DNA from: Scalesia atractyloides
Lineage: Eukaryota > Streptophyta > Magnoliopsida > Asterales > Asteraceae
Reading direction: 5' to 3'
NCBI GenBank assembly: GCA_947069175.1
Contig: CAMTDV010000030.1
Location: forward strand, 98,418,411-98,482,410
Length of the DNA: 64,000 nt
The position numbers and the translations under genes were made by a program. Below the pieces are notes generated by a model that had not been told where the DNA came from, did not search any database, and saw only the letters and a list, made by a program, of their open reading frames with translations. Positions 11,589 to 23,156 of the stretch are shown here, piece by piece; positions within the stretch are counted from its first letter, which is position 1; each line of letters begins with the position of its first letter.

Positions 11589-13408
11589 TCATGCAGATGG
11601 TTCCTTAGCCTTGCTTACTGTAGATTTCTCCAATGCTTTCAACACGGTCGACCGCACAGCTTTTCTGCACGAGGTTCATCAGCGTTGCCCGTCAATCTAT
11701 CGGTGGGTCCAATTTCTTTACGCCCAGCCTGGTAGGTTGTATGTTGGTAACGAGTGTATTGGGGCTACTACCGGAGTTCAACAAGGAGATCCCTTGGGGC
11801 CCCTTCTCTTTGCCCTTGCCTTACATCCCCTTATTCTCCGGGTTCAGGACCGCTGTAAACTCCCGTTTCATGCTTGGTGATGGGACGATTATCGGCAACG
11901 CCTCTGAGGTTGCTAAGGCCTTAGACATCATCAACGAGGAGGGGCCATCTCTAGGGCTTTATCTCAACATTAAGAAAACAAAGGTTTTTTGGCCGACATG
12001 CGACGGACGGAAAGTTCAAGATGGGCTTTTCCCGAGAGGGATTGGTAGACCAGAGAAGTGGATTAAGCTCCTTGGTGGAGCTGTTTGTCGGGATCCTAGC
12101 TTTATTGAGGAGTTGGCAGGGCGGCGAGCCTCGGGGGCGGTTGACCTCATGAAACTCTTACCCTGCCTGAGAGATCCCCAATGTGAACTCCTTCTGCTAA
12201 GGTCGTGCATGGGGGTCGCTAAGTTACTTTTTGGGTTGCGGACTTGTCAACCGCATTTTATGGAGGATGCGGTATCTCGGTTTGATGATGGCCTTAGAGA
12301 GGCTATAGAAGACATAGTAGTGGGTGGCGGCCCCTTCTTTGGTGACCTCCAGTGGCGTCTAGCATCTTTGTCAATGCGACTAGGTGGTTTGGGCCTCTTC
12401 TCGGCTCGAGATGTTGGGGCTTATGCCATTGTGGCATCTAGAGCTCAGTCTTGGGAACTATAGGATCACATCCTTCGAAACTGTGAGGTCGTCGGGCTTG
12501 ACCTGGACTATCAACAGGCACTTGAACGCTTAAATGTCTCTCTCCCAGACTTGGATATTGGCGGTTTTTCTAATAAGGACACCGTCCCCTCGAAGCCACA
12601 AAAAACTTTGGCGAATACTCTGTTTAGCAAAATCGCTCAAAGCCTGGGAGAAGCTTTTAATTTGTCATCCCGCCAGAAGGCGGTGTTTGAGTGCCTGAAA
12701 GGTCCTCATGCTCAGGAATTTTTGACCGTTATACCAATTGAGGGGTTGGGATAATGTATGTCTGCAGTAGAATATAGAGCCATTCTAAAATACCGGTTGA
12801 TGATCCCTATGTACCCGGAAGATGAAACTTGCCCGATATGTCGTAAAGCTTGTATGGATAAATACGGGGAGCATGCAGTTCACTGTAAAGAGCTCCCTGG
12901 GTTCAAATATCGGCACGACTGGGTGCGTGATGCTTTGTGGGACATCTTAAGAAGAGCTGGGATTTCGGCTAAGAAAGAGGCCCCTGTGAATTTCCTCACG
13001 GACCCTATGGAAGGGAGATCTACTCTGCGACCAGCGGATCTGCTCGTCTTTGGCTGGGCTGGGGGGAAACATGCTTGTGTAGACCTCACGGGGGTTTCCC
13101 CTTTGGTTGGTTTAAGGGAAAACGGGTTTGTAGCTGGACAAGCGGCAAGAAAGGCAGAATCAAAGAAAGTGGATAAGCACACTAAAGCTTGCGCAAAGTA
13201 CCAGCATGTCTTTGTCCCTTTTGCCTTTGATACTTTTGGCTCCTTAGCGCCAGAAGCTATCCACTTCTTGACGAGGGTCCAACGGGTCGTCTACAGCAAT
13301 TGTTCAACCCCAAGGGGGCAAGGGTTTGTATTTGGAAGGTTAGGGTTTGCAATTCAGAAAGGATTGGCGGCGCAGCTTGTTGCCCGGCTACCTTCTGTTT
13401 TGATGTAA
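11589..13408 (+). pseudogene. Non-LTR retrotransposon fragment: reverse transcriptase, CCHC finger and restriction-like endonuclease
   Basis: The conceptual product starts within the RT palm (LLTVDFSNAFNTVDR, then GVQQGDPLGPLLFALALHP), so the 5' part of the element is missing. A small deletion near 11877 removes the YLDD catalytic segment and shifts the frame, leaving GDG. The second frame then runs through the RT thumb to 13408, broken by TAG at 12461 and TAA at 12752, both plausibly former Gln codons. A CCHC finger (C-x2-C-x10-H-x3-C, about 12830-12886) follows. Next comes RPAD (13028-13039) with the next Asp 14 residues later in VDLTG, then K-rich KH-KACAKY and a conserved VPFAFDTFG block. 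PD-x12-14-D is the signature of restriction-like endonucleases in R2-type elements. The stop is at 13406-13408. It cannot make an active enzyme. Confidence 0.85.
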
Positions 13409-13465
13409 CTTGGCAAGTTTTCTGAATCTAAAATAATATTTGAATCATGATTTTTTTATATCAAA

Positions 13466-13500
13466 CTAGAATTTTACCCGTGCCGCGCGTTGCGGCGGTA
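13466..13500 (-). mobile_element. Helitron-like 3' terminus
   Basis: Read on the minus strand this is a GC hairpin (CCGCAACGCGCGG) followed after about a dozen bases by CTAG and then T. This is the form of Helitron 3' ends, so an element would extend to the right from here. The 5' TC end was not located. Confidence 0.4.
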
Positions 13501-15623
13501 ATGTCGTGTTTGTGACTTCTTTGCACGCGTTATGATGATGAGATTAACGTATGATGTCCGCGCGTGACATGACATGTTTTTGACCTTATCACACACATTA
13601 CGTCCGTGACGTAATTTAAACAAAAGAATTAAAATGTTGGAGAAAATGAGGTGTGAAGTTATTAAGCAGAAAAAATAAGGAGTCAAAATTGAGTTAAAGA
13701 TCATTATTTCACCTACCAAACATTAAGGATCGAATATACAAAAACTATAAAGCGGGGGTCGTGTGAAAAAGGCATAACAAAAGATAAGAGGGTTGAATAT
13801 AACAAAACTATAAAGTTTTGGGTTATGTAAAAGAGGTTATGGTCACCGATCACGCCTTTTAAGATATACAGTAATATTATATTATTATATGTTATACATC
13901 TCTATTGAATCTGGACTTTGAGAGGGATGAGTGAAAGAAAAGGGGATGCTATTTTGATATAGGGCAATTTAGTAATTTAAATATTTAAACTTTTCAATTC
14001 TCTTTATCAAATTTACAAATCAAACACTTAATCAATTTTCAAAGGATTCCATTCAAATTCCAATCCCTTTAAGAAATATTTTGCGAACCAAACGACCCTA
14101 TATACTTTAAAAAAACTTGTAGTTTTCATCCGCTTCATTAAAGCCATCCAAAATTTATGTTAATTTCTAACCAATTGAGAGGGGCAATTTTTGTCTTTTT
14201 AAATTTACACTCAAATAGAAAATATAAAGAATTCTAACAAAAGTTACCTATCATTGACGATAAATCCATCAATGATTCTTGTTGATTTGTCAGCGAGTCA
14301 TTAATCTATCGTTAATCCGTCAGTGATATTGGCACAGTAAAATTACATTATCCGTGTGATTCCTTGGTAACATTGTTAGTTAACCCTTGGTAAAGTCTTT
14401 ACGTATCCACGCTCAATTTTCCTATGGATTTTCGCTGACGGATTAGTGACGAATTGTGGTCTTTACCGAGGGTATGTTGATGAATTTGTCTATTGCTAAC
14501 AGTTCTCTAATTTTGTAACAACTCTACTCAAGAATATATATACAACCTTAATCACGGTTTGATTAGATTATTAAAATTAAACATAGCCAACAATATTCTA
14601 CGTATGGGCGGAGGTATAGTCTTGTTAGATGTAGCACGGGCTATGGCTCAACCCCGTCTTCGTAGTGTAATTTTTTATTGTTTTTTTTCCGTACCCCTGA
14701 ATAAATATGAGGATACCCTGAAAAAAATAAGATACTTGAATTTATTAAAATCCTTAATCTTTTTATGTACGGACATTTTATAACTCCAAACTTGTATAAT
14801 TAATTAGCTCAAATGATAAAAAGTTAACCCAAGCCCCAAAGTCCAAAACAAGATATCCAATTTTATTTTATTAAGGACGACAATCGAATGGGCCCAAAGA
14901 TATTTGAACAGCGGTCGAAAAATAAATTTTTTATAAAGTAAAAGACGACAATGTGGTGGAACGATTTTAAGCTATGAAAACAAGATGAGGACAAATCTAT
15001 TAGGTATTTGTTTTACTTTATTTATTATCATTTTTTTAATTATTGTATGATTATTTTTTAGAATATCCTTAAATTAATGTGCTAGCTCTGCGCTACGTAG
15101 ACTAACCATAGATGCTTCAAAGCTATTTTAAGATTTAAACTAATATGAACAATACGAAAAGTTGAATTTTCATAATCACCATCAGGTTCTAAATTAATAT
15201 GAACAATCCTTAAAGTTAAATTTTCAAAATCACTATCAGGTTTGCATGTTGAAGCAACGCGTTCACAATAAAAAGTGAATGATAAAAACTAAAACTGACC
15301 GAATATTTACCTTGACACCATCATAATTCATACAAAAACTGCAAATAAATCTAATGCAGTTTGTTTCACATACAAAAACTGCAAATAAATCTAATGTAGT
15401 TTCACAAAAAAGACATGTTACATTGTTGCTTATTAATTAACACAAATCCGTTTTTTTCTTTGAGTAATAATCTTATAGTACCGTTACATAAATTGAGTAT
15501 TACATCATATATACATTATGGTCTTAATTCCAATTAGTTATGAGAAACATGTTACTTTTATTTTGTAATATAAATGGAAAACAATTGTCTTCATATATGT
15601 TCATAACTCATTAACTTTCACCC
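13501..15623. other. Gene-free region between the SPH copies
   Basis: No gene is recognised. GACGG/TCAGCGA-type short repeats of both orientations at 14240-14460 look like subterminal repeats of a DNA transposon. Short tandem repeats occur at about 15140-15243 and 15322-15405. An unassigned open frame at 14559-14783 has no recognisable family. Confidence 0.5.
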
Positions 15624-16106
15624 ATGAAGATCTTATTTTTCTTGCTATATTGCCTTGTTATCACAGGCGATGCATCTCCGATACCATCTCTCACACCGGA
15701 TGCATCTTCGGCACCATCTTGGATGTCTGATTCAGAAAAGGTTTGTTTATGGACTTACTGGAGTGTTTATATCACCAATATGGTTCCTGATCCTATCGTG
15801 GTTCATCCGCAATCAGCCGATGACGATCTTGGAAACCGTCGGCTCACATCTGGCAATCATACAGACTGGAACTTTTGCCTACATGCCTTTTTAAAGACTC
15901 GGTTCTATGCTCATTTCTACTGGAAGTCAAGGACGGCGTTTTTTGATGTTTATACATATCATCTAGGTGAGTCCTATTGCAAGGATGGAAATGAATTTTT
16001 TAAACAACAAAGGTGTTATTGGATTGTCACACAAGACGGGTTTTATTTGACAAAGAATCCTAATAAGTTTCTCATAGGAGCGATTAAGTTACATAATTGG
16101 TCGTGA
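15624..16106 (+). CDS. S-protein homolog (SPH), plant self-incompatibility S1 family, copy 2
   Basis: The predicted protein is 160 residues, intronless, with a hydrophobic leader (1-15) and the same family core as copy 1: YWSVYITN, VVHPQSADDDLGNR, AHFYWKSRTAFFDVY, GESYC and RCYWIVTQDGFY. Compared with copy 1 it carries about a dozen extra residues just after the leader. These come from an approximately 30-bp near-repeat, seen as two DAS-x-P-S units. The family cysteines are kept, with one extra cysteine in the leader. The start context matches copy 1. The conserved core with a variable N-terminus suggests a tandem duplication followed by divergence. Function is not inferable beyond a secreted SPH. 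Confidence 0.85.
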   Translation: MKILFFLLYCLVITGDASPIPSLTPDASSAPSWMSDSEKVCLWTYWSVYITNMVPDPIVVHPQSADDDLGNRRLTSGNHTDWNFCLHAFLKTRFYAHFYWKSRTAFFDVYTYHLGESYCKDGNEFFKQQRCYWIVTQDGFYLTKNPNKFLIGAIKLHNWS

Positions 16107-17939
16107 GTAATGTAATGTATGGTTTTATTGATAATATATAGAAACAGTGTGTGTATATATATTTATATATATATGATTTAGGAATTCCTTCTTTTGTAAT
16201 AAGGGTGAGAACCACTATCAATCAATCAAACTTTTTTTCTAATAATATGTTACTTATCTTACAAAATTAAAAAAAACAAACAACATGTAGATCGACTTAT
16301 TACACATATGTAATATAAACGTTTATAGGTTTTAGTCTTTTACATTCTGGTTATTTCTTAAAACAATTTCTAAAACATTTGGTTATGTGCTTTGTTTGAG
16401 TTTGGCATCAACTGGGTTCGGTCCATTTGGTTTGTAAATGTATTTACTCTAAAGTTTCTTATGTGTTTTAGTTTAAACTAGTATTGAACCCCGCGCTTTG
16501 CGTTGGGGTCATAGGAGGTTGTTGGCAATGATATACTTGTTTGATGATATATCAACGAATTATCTTTGACCATGTGAGCTTTAATCTAAACGATGGTAAA
16601 AATAAGCAATCATCACGTGTAAGTAAATATCTCTAATCTATAAGGTAAATTAAAAAAAACCATTGTATTTGTTACATGGTATATTAAAGGGTTAATAAAG
16701 ACCATGTATACTTTAATATAAATGACAGTAAAAATAAACAATCATCACGATTAAGTAAACATGTCTAGAGATAAAAGTTATCTTTAATTATACTAAGTTA
16801 AATAATAATAAGTTAAAGGGATATTGGCCTCTGATAATCCCTACTAGACGTCATTGGTCATTGGCCATTGGCAGTCCCACATTTTTTTTATTTTATTCTC
16901 TATGTCAGACCCACATTTCAACTATTTTTCCTCCATCGGTTCTCAGTTAAAAAACTAACGGAGCTAAGTTTTTTCCGAACTACAAAACTGACGTTTTAGG
17001 GCTTTAATTTGATCAGAACGAGGATTCGAGACTATTGATGTAAAACTTACTTTGAAATGCTCCAAACGAGAAAACGGTGCTTCAATTCGGGTGTTTAAAC
17101 TTCCAATTAGCAAAAACGTCAATATTGTGGAGAGTCTGATTAGCAAAGTTTGATTACCCCGTTGTGGAACTAGCCCATTAACTAATTAATATAACCAGGG
17201 TATAAGATGAAATCAACCGCTATTACTTCTTATATAACATGGTTTTCAAAATGAACATGTCAATATTACTCTTCATATAAGTCAATCTTATAAGTGAACC
17301 ATCACTCAATCATGACCCAAACCTTTAAAAATATAACTCCAATAATTACAATAAAAAAGCTTCTTAAATAAATAACCCAACTTAAAGACCCTTATACCTT
17401 CTAAACTATTAGACTTTGACAAGATTACTCCAACAAGGTACTTTTTATAAAATTAAAAAAAATAGTGAACACATTTGAAAATAATTGTTTATTTATAAAA
17501 TATTTCTTATCAATAACTTGTAGGCCGAAAGCAAATATGTAAACAAGTTTAATTAGAAAACAAATTTACCGACGCCTGAACACAAGTATATATAGTGAGC
17601 TGCTAAATATTTATAAAATTGTTTGGTGATAATCGCTACTACACTAAATTTAGGGATTGTTGCATGGTGTGGACGTTTTCGGGCTCTAGTTATACGATGT
17701 TTTAAACATAAAGATTAAAGTTGCATGTTTTGGTTATATTAGTTTGCAGCCATCACACTGTTGTAAAGTTCATCTTAAATACTTGATAGCGAAAATATAG
17801 GTTTAATAACCGTTGTTATATATCTATTTTTGGTAGTTCGACGTAAAAGCCATTGCAATGGCTCAACTTTTGTAAGCGGAAACAAGATATGTGTAGATAC
17901 GTATGTACAAGTTTTCATTTTAGTAACCAACATATATGA
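16107..17939. other. Intergenic region between SPH copy 2 and the ORP gene
   Basis: AT-rich, with no gene. A Helitron-like end lies at 16478-16510. From about 16815 to 17160 there is moderately GC-richer repeat sequence beginning GGGATATTGGCC, a form of end also seen in the element at 56495-56843. The downstream end of the ORP transcript lies somewhere just below 17940. Confidence 0.45.
16478..16510 (-). mobile_element. Helitron-like 3' terminus
   Basis: On the minus strand a hairpin with ACCCC/GGGGT arms (16488-16509) is followed by a short spacer and CTAG, then T. The element would extend to the right. No 5' end was found. Confidence 0.4.
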
Positions 17940-20727
17940 TCAAAGAGGGACAACTATAGGAGCCATGGTTAGCTTTATATTTTTGGGTTCAACCTCCCAA
18001 ATCAACTCGCCGGTCTCCTTGGAACCGGATAATACAAAATGTTTTGGAACCCATGTTTCACCTTTCAACATCCTGCTTCTTGCTAGTTCTCTCTCCTTTT
18101 CTTCAATGGCTGTTTTTGCATCATTGGCTTTGTCCCAAGACTTGCTTAAAATACCTTCATTAACTTTGGCCCATATGACAGCTGACTCACTGGCCCATAA
18201 TTCCTGATTCCATGCATAAATTGTTTTAACTTATGAATAATAATTTGATTTTTCCAGAATGTCGAAAAATTAGTACCTTTGGTTCCTTGACAATAGGCGT
18301 TTTGAGCGATGAAATCACATCCTTCGCGTTATAAATCACCATTGATTGTCCGTTATTGATATCCTCAATTGTCACAGTCCTGTGTAAGATTTAGGAAGAA
18401 ACAAAATCGTCACGGTGTGTCAATAGATTTGACTTAAAATTGTTTACTATCTTTATATATGCGTAAACAGTAGGGGTATCCATCATCACCCATTTTGGGT
18501 CTACTCACACCATACAACGGGTCAATATGGGTCTACTAAAACGATACAACATGTGGGTCCTTCTAATAAATATGGTAACTTAAAACGGGTCCAAATGTTA
18601 AATCACCCACAACCATTTTTTGTCTCGACCGCCTCATGTAGTCTTACCACTACCCTCACTCACCTCCCCCATTCCAACTAGCCGCCATAAAAATAATTAT
18701 AGCCGGTGAACCTATTTAGATAATTTTTTTCTAAAACAATTCATTTTAACCGGTCATCTTGGTTAAAACCTATTATGATCTAAACCAAATTCATACTTCT
18801 TTAAACGATCCGTTTTGCCCAACTTCTTTTGCTCATAATCCGTTCTGACCCTGCCCTCACCCAACCTGACTGACCAGCATGTTTGCCTGGCTTAATAAAA
18901 ATTAATACCTATCCCAACGGCCGTTGATCTCACAAAGAGTTTTCATTTCTGGTGAAGACACAATCTTTCCTCTAACAGACCTGTAATTTCCTTTTCTTCC
19001 TAGGAAAGAATTGCCTCTGTAACACAAATGGGCTTCAAGCCCGGTTTCTCGACACTGAATCGTGACATTTCCCAACCACTCCACATCAGGCACCGGTAGA
19101 AACTTTATAACAAGATTTGGAGAATTCATCACGTAAGATTCGCCCTTGTTTAGTAGCCTCAACTCTCTTTTTCCAAGCACACGGGTTTCAATCGACGTGC
19201 CTTGGAACTTTGGAATCACGTATTGACACCATATCATTTCTATGTTGTCTTTCTCATTTGTAGCATGGAGGGCACTCACGGGCGGATGATGTGAAACCTG
19301 CCAGATAGACAGATAGTGTTTTGGGTCAACCCAGCCCGTTAGTTTTACCAACACTAATTCTAGTGATGATGGTCAAGGATATATATACCTGTTCTAGTAG
19401 GACATTTAGGTTGCCTCTTGAGGCATAGTGAGTCTCACCAAGAATAGGATTATATGGAGCTACACCAAACATTAGAGGCCTATACATAGATATGCTCCAA
19501 CCAATAACTGATGCCAATCGTTCAAGCGGGGTCCCACCATTTGCACATCTGCTTAGAATGTCATCGTTGACGCAATATACTGATTCTCCGTAACATTGAA
19601 GTTGTGATTTCGGAATGTTGAAGATGGCTGGCAACTGAAATGCATAGAAATATTGGTCCTGGATCTTTAGAAATCTAACCACACAAATGTGAAATGATAT
19701 TTGATATTTTTAACAAATGAATGCAACCTCCATAGAAAAGTTTGCTTCAACAGTTATAATTTTTTTTTTTTATTTATTACAACATAAAATAAATATTATT
19801 ATTATTTTGTAAAACTGTTGCTTGTTGGAAACAAATTTGTAATAACCTGCCAGAAATAGGGTTGTAACGGGCCCGAGTTCAAAAATGGCAGTGGTCCATG
19901 ACCCGGATTCAAGGCATAGTAATTTTCTAGTGTAGGACCATTGTTTTTTTTAGAGCAAAGGGGGACCAAGGGCCAACCCGGATTCATAGGGCGGTCACAT
20001 CTACATGGTCAACGAACCCGGGACCAGAAATTTTGTACTTATGCCTTTTCTGGACCCGGTCCAGCCACCATGGTTTTTTGACAATAGATAAATAAATGAG
20101 CCTGAGTCCGGACACAAATTTGGCCACCCACTTAATCCCGAGATCAAGTACCACCGTATTAGCCCCGTCCAACTAGAGCCTGTTTTTTTAAATCGAGATG
20201 AATGAATCCAAGGACAAACCCCCCTAAAACACACATCCACGACTAATTTTCCTCCGCAAAATCGATGATATACAATTTTTTTTTGAAAAACAATTCAAAT
20301 AAGAAGATAACTGAACCTATAACCAAACCCAAATTTTAGAAAAATATCTGGAAATGGCAATAAATTCTAAATCAAAACTTAAAAGTCAATATCTACCATC
20401 AAACAGTAGTGACACCTAATGTGACACCAACAACATTTCAAATACTGATAGACACACAAACTTAGATAAATAGTAAACTCAATAACACACATAAATGCAA
20501 TAATTCAATCACAAAAAAAAAGAAGAAGAAGAACCTACCGAGAAACGAGTAAGATCAGAACCTGGCCGAACATTTTTCAAGAGACTAAATATGCGCTGTA
20601 ACAAATTTGGCGCTCTATACTCGTTCACGGAGTCACCATCCAACGACAAGGGTGACGTTAAAACTGCGGCCAACTCTTCCTCCTCATTTTCTTTCACTCC
20701 TTCATTCACCTGCAGTTTGGTGTCCAT
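17940..20727 (-). CDS. ORP: OSBP-related protein (ORP3/ORP4-type lipid-transfer protein)
   Basis: Five coding exons: 20727-20539, 19634-19389, 19297-18909, 18379-18277 and 18203-17940 (stop TGA). All introns are GT-AG and the phases join to a 396-residue protein, close to the short plant ORPs that lack a PH domain. Order of motifs: YRAPNLLQRIFSLLKNVRPGSDLTRF at about 37-62 (lid region), LPAIFNIPKSQLQCYGE from 64, PYNPILGE at 123-130, the OSBP signature EQVSHHPPVSA from 144, and WVPKHFVL near the C-terminus. These proteins carry sterols or PI4P between membranes; the His pair in VSHHPP contacts the phosphoinositide headgroup in known structures. The start was chosen at the Met before DTKLQVNEG, which opens the exon. 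Intron 1 (904 bp) holds a GC-richer repeat-like insert at about 19857-20180, and intron 3 a hAT-like remnant. Confidence 0.93.
18470..18890. repeat. hAT-like remnant in intron 3 of the ORP gene
   Basis: The stretch begins TAGGGGTATCCATC and is rich in ACGGGTC/GGGTCTA-type short motifs, typical of the ends of plant hAT elements. The opposite end and a target duplication were not found. Confidence 0.35.
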
Positions 20728-20934
20728 TTTTGACAATACACATGAACTAGATTTAATAAAATAAAAAGAACCATAAACTTCCAATAGGAAACGTGAAAAC
20801 CAAAGTGATATTAACCTGAAACTTTAAGAATGAGAATCTTTGTATATGGGACGCAAAGAGAAAAGGATAACAAAGAAGCCACAGGTAAGTGTGTATCAAA
20901 AGGAAAGAATGTTAGTATAAAACAGTTTTTTTTT

Positions 20935-21291
20935 GAGTAAATTGCACAAAACATCCTTTATATTTTCTTAAACTTGCAGGTTTCAACCTTAATGTTTAAA
21001 AGTTGCTAAAAACAACCTTTAAGTTTATTTTTGTTGCGGGTTCAATCCTTTACAGCTAACCACGTTATTTTCTTCAATTAAGTTCCCTCACATGATCAAC
21101 CAAAATGACGAATATACCCTCACATGTTATGCATGTGAGGGAACTTAACTGAAGAAAATAACGTGGTTAGCTGTAAAGGATTGAACCCGCAACAAAAATA
21201 AACTTAAAGGTTGTTTTTAGCAACTTTTAAACATTAAGGTTGGAACCTACAAGTTTGAGGAAACATAAAGGATGTTTTGTGCAATTTACTC
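20935..21291. mobile_element. Mutator-like foldback element
   Basis: A 357-bp element that is almost entirely inverted repeat: the left arm 20935-21100 is mirrored by about 21125-21291. Its ends read GAGTAAATTGCACAAAAC and the reverse complement. The nine bases before it and the nine after it are all T, consistent with a 9-bp target duplication (or insertion in a T tract). GAG-initial ends with 9-bp duplications are the Mutator pattern. Very similar ends bound the IQD-carrying element at 62074-63545. Confidence 0.8.
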
Positions 21292-23052
21292 TTTTTTTTT
21301 TTGGCTTTTGATGCCGAAAAGTAACAAAACCCTAGTGGCTTTCTGCCGTTTGTAAACACTTTGAGGTATGGAGATGTTTCCAAGAACATTTGTTGATGGT
21401 GAACATACATATTTTTTTTTTCAAATTCTTCGAAAGGTAACGTAAACTGATTTCCATATTTTGGTATTAGTCGAAATAGACCGTTTAAACCGAAGCAAGT
21501 TAGCCAGATTAATTAGATTGTATAGCGTATATTGTTTGGTTTATGGTTTAAAACTTGGAACCCATAAACTAAACTGTGTTATCTAAGATTTATTTTTATG
21601 TTCTTTTTCGGAATATGCAATTACCCATATTTATTATAATCATAAATTATCAATATTGTCATTTTTTAAAAACTAATCCAACATTACTTTTTACTTTTTT
21701 GAAAAAAAATAAAAAATAAAAATGATTTAAGGTTCAACATACCCAACCAATCTCGCCAGCTTGGTTCGATTTATTAAGAAACCATAGCTAGCGGCTCAGG
21801 CCAAAAATATAAGCAAACACACCAAACCGAACCACCAACCATATGTAATTTAATTATTTTAGTAAAATAATAAAATTTAAATAATAGGTCTTGATAAACT
21901 GGTTATATATTAAAACACATAATCGTTTTAAATGTCCCCTAAATTAGGGTTTAAGATCAAACGAACCCGAACAAAACCTATAATGTTTTGTTCTAGTTAA
22001 TTAAATTTTTCTTAAAAAACCAAAAACCACAACAGAAATTTTAATACTTCACGACTTTAAAGCTATAAGGTTTTATGTTTATTAAATTAAGGTTAATTAA
22101 TCCAAGTATGTATTGGCTTCATTGATTGATTTGTAAATTTGACTGATAATTAACAACTTAATGTACACCCTTATCAACAATGTACGACACTTCTTAAAGA
22201 TAAGAGATGAATTAAAAAAAAAGACAAATATTCTTTTGATATTTGTTTGTAATAGAGATATTTCATTGTAGGTCACTTTGTAAAATACCATTCTAGGATC
22301 AATTAGAACACCAAATTCAAATTCGATTCAGTTTGAGTTTCGGTTTTTTCAAACACGATCCAAATAATGAGCATTATGATTTCTATATAAAACTCATCAT
22401 ACTCTCCTTTCTGTACACCACTCTTTTGAGAATTTGGTTTAAAAACTAATATTTGGCTTAGTTTAATTTGAAAATGCTTTGAGATTGTGAATCATTGGTT
22501 CAAAATAGGTAGTGAAACCAATTGAACGTCGATGAACACCGTTTCTACGCAAAAGATTTTAAAGTTTGCTTTAGGCCTCGAAAATGATTAAGCCCCTACG
22601 GAGGGAGGAGAGAGAGAGTGCGTGTGTACCATTTGGTGTGATGGAAACTTAGGCTCCTTTTGAGCTCCTTTGTTGCAGTGTCTTTAAAGAGAGAGGTTGC
22701 AATAGGAAGCAAAATGATGGACACAATATGTGTAAGGTGTATGTTCACATATATAAGAAAACAAGACTTTGAGGGCTAAAGGGGTTAACGATAACGAACC
22801 ATGATATGTATCTGTACACTGGTAGGGTTCGGTTATGAAAGCGTATGGTTAGGTTGTCGTTTCACAAGAAAACTTTAGCAATTGAATTTATAAATACAAC
22901 TTGAAAAGGCAGACACTAAGTGTATGGTTCTGCAAGCTTATGCGTGGATATCTCAAAGAGAAAAAGTACATACCCATGAGTGGTTTGAGCTATTAAATAT
23001 CAATGAGTATTACTATATATCCGTGTGAACTTATATTCATAAATTATATTGG

Positions 23053-23156
23053 TTTTGCTTAAATATATATGCTATAGTTGTAACATGGGTATTAATTGTA
23101 TTTGTTTTGCTTAGATATATATACTATAGTTGTAACATGGGTATTAATTGTATTTG
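23053..23156. repeat. 52-bp tandem duplication
   Basis: Two adjacent units, 23053-23104 and 23105-23156, differ at only two positions. Confidence 0.85.

Larger units (their letters stand above)
11190..14098. repeat. Possible inverted ends of a decayed DNA transposon enclosing the RT fragment
   Basis: GTTTGGTTCACAGAAT at about 11193 and its near reverse complement ATTTTGCGAACCAAAC at about 14077 could be terminal inverted repeats. Both are followed inward by AATTCC/GGAATT-rich sequence. No target duplication could be fixed, and the interval contains the retroelement fragment and a Helitron-like end, so the interpretation is weak. Confidence 0.3.

Noticed and set aside
13474..13719. Minus-strand open frame of 81 codons after the RT relic
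   Set aside because: Composition is AT-driven, no domain is recognised, and it overlaps a Helitron-like terminus.
14559..14783. Plus-strand 74-codon frame (GGGIVLLDVARAMAQPRLR) that looked organelle-like
   Set aside because: I could not match it to any chloroplast or mitochondrial gene, and it sits in repeat-rich sequence, so I did not call it.
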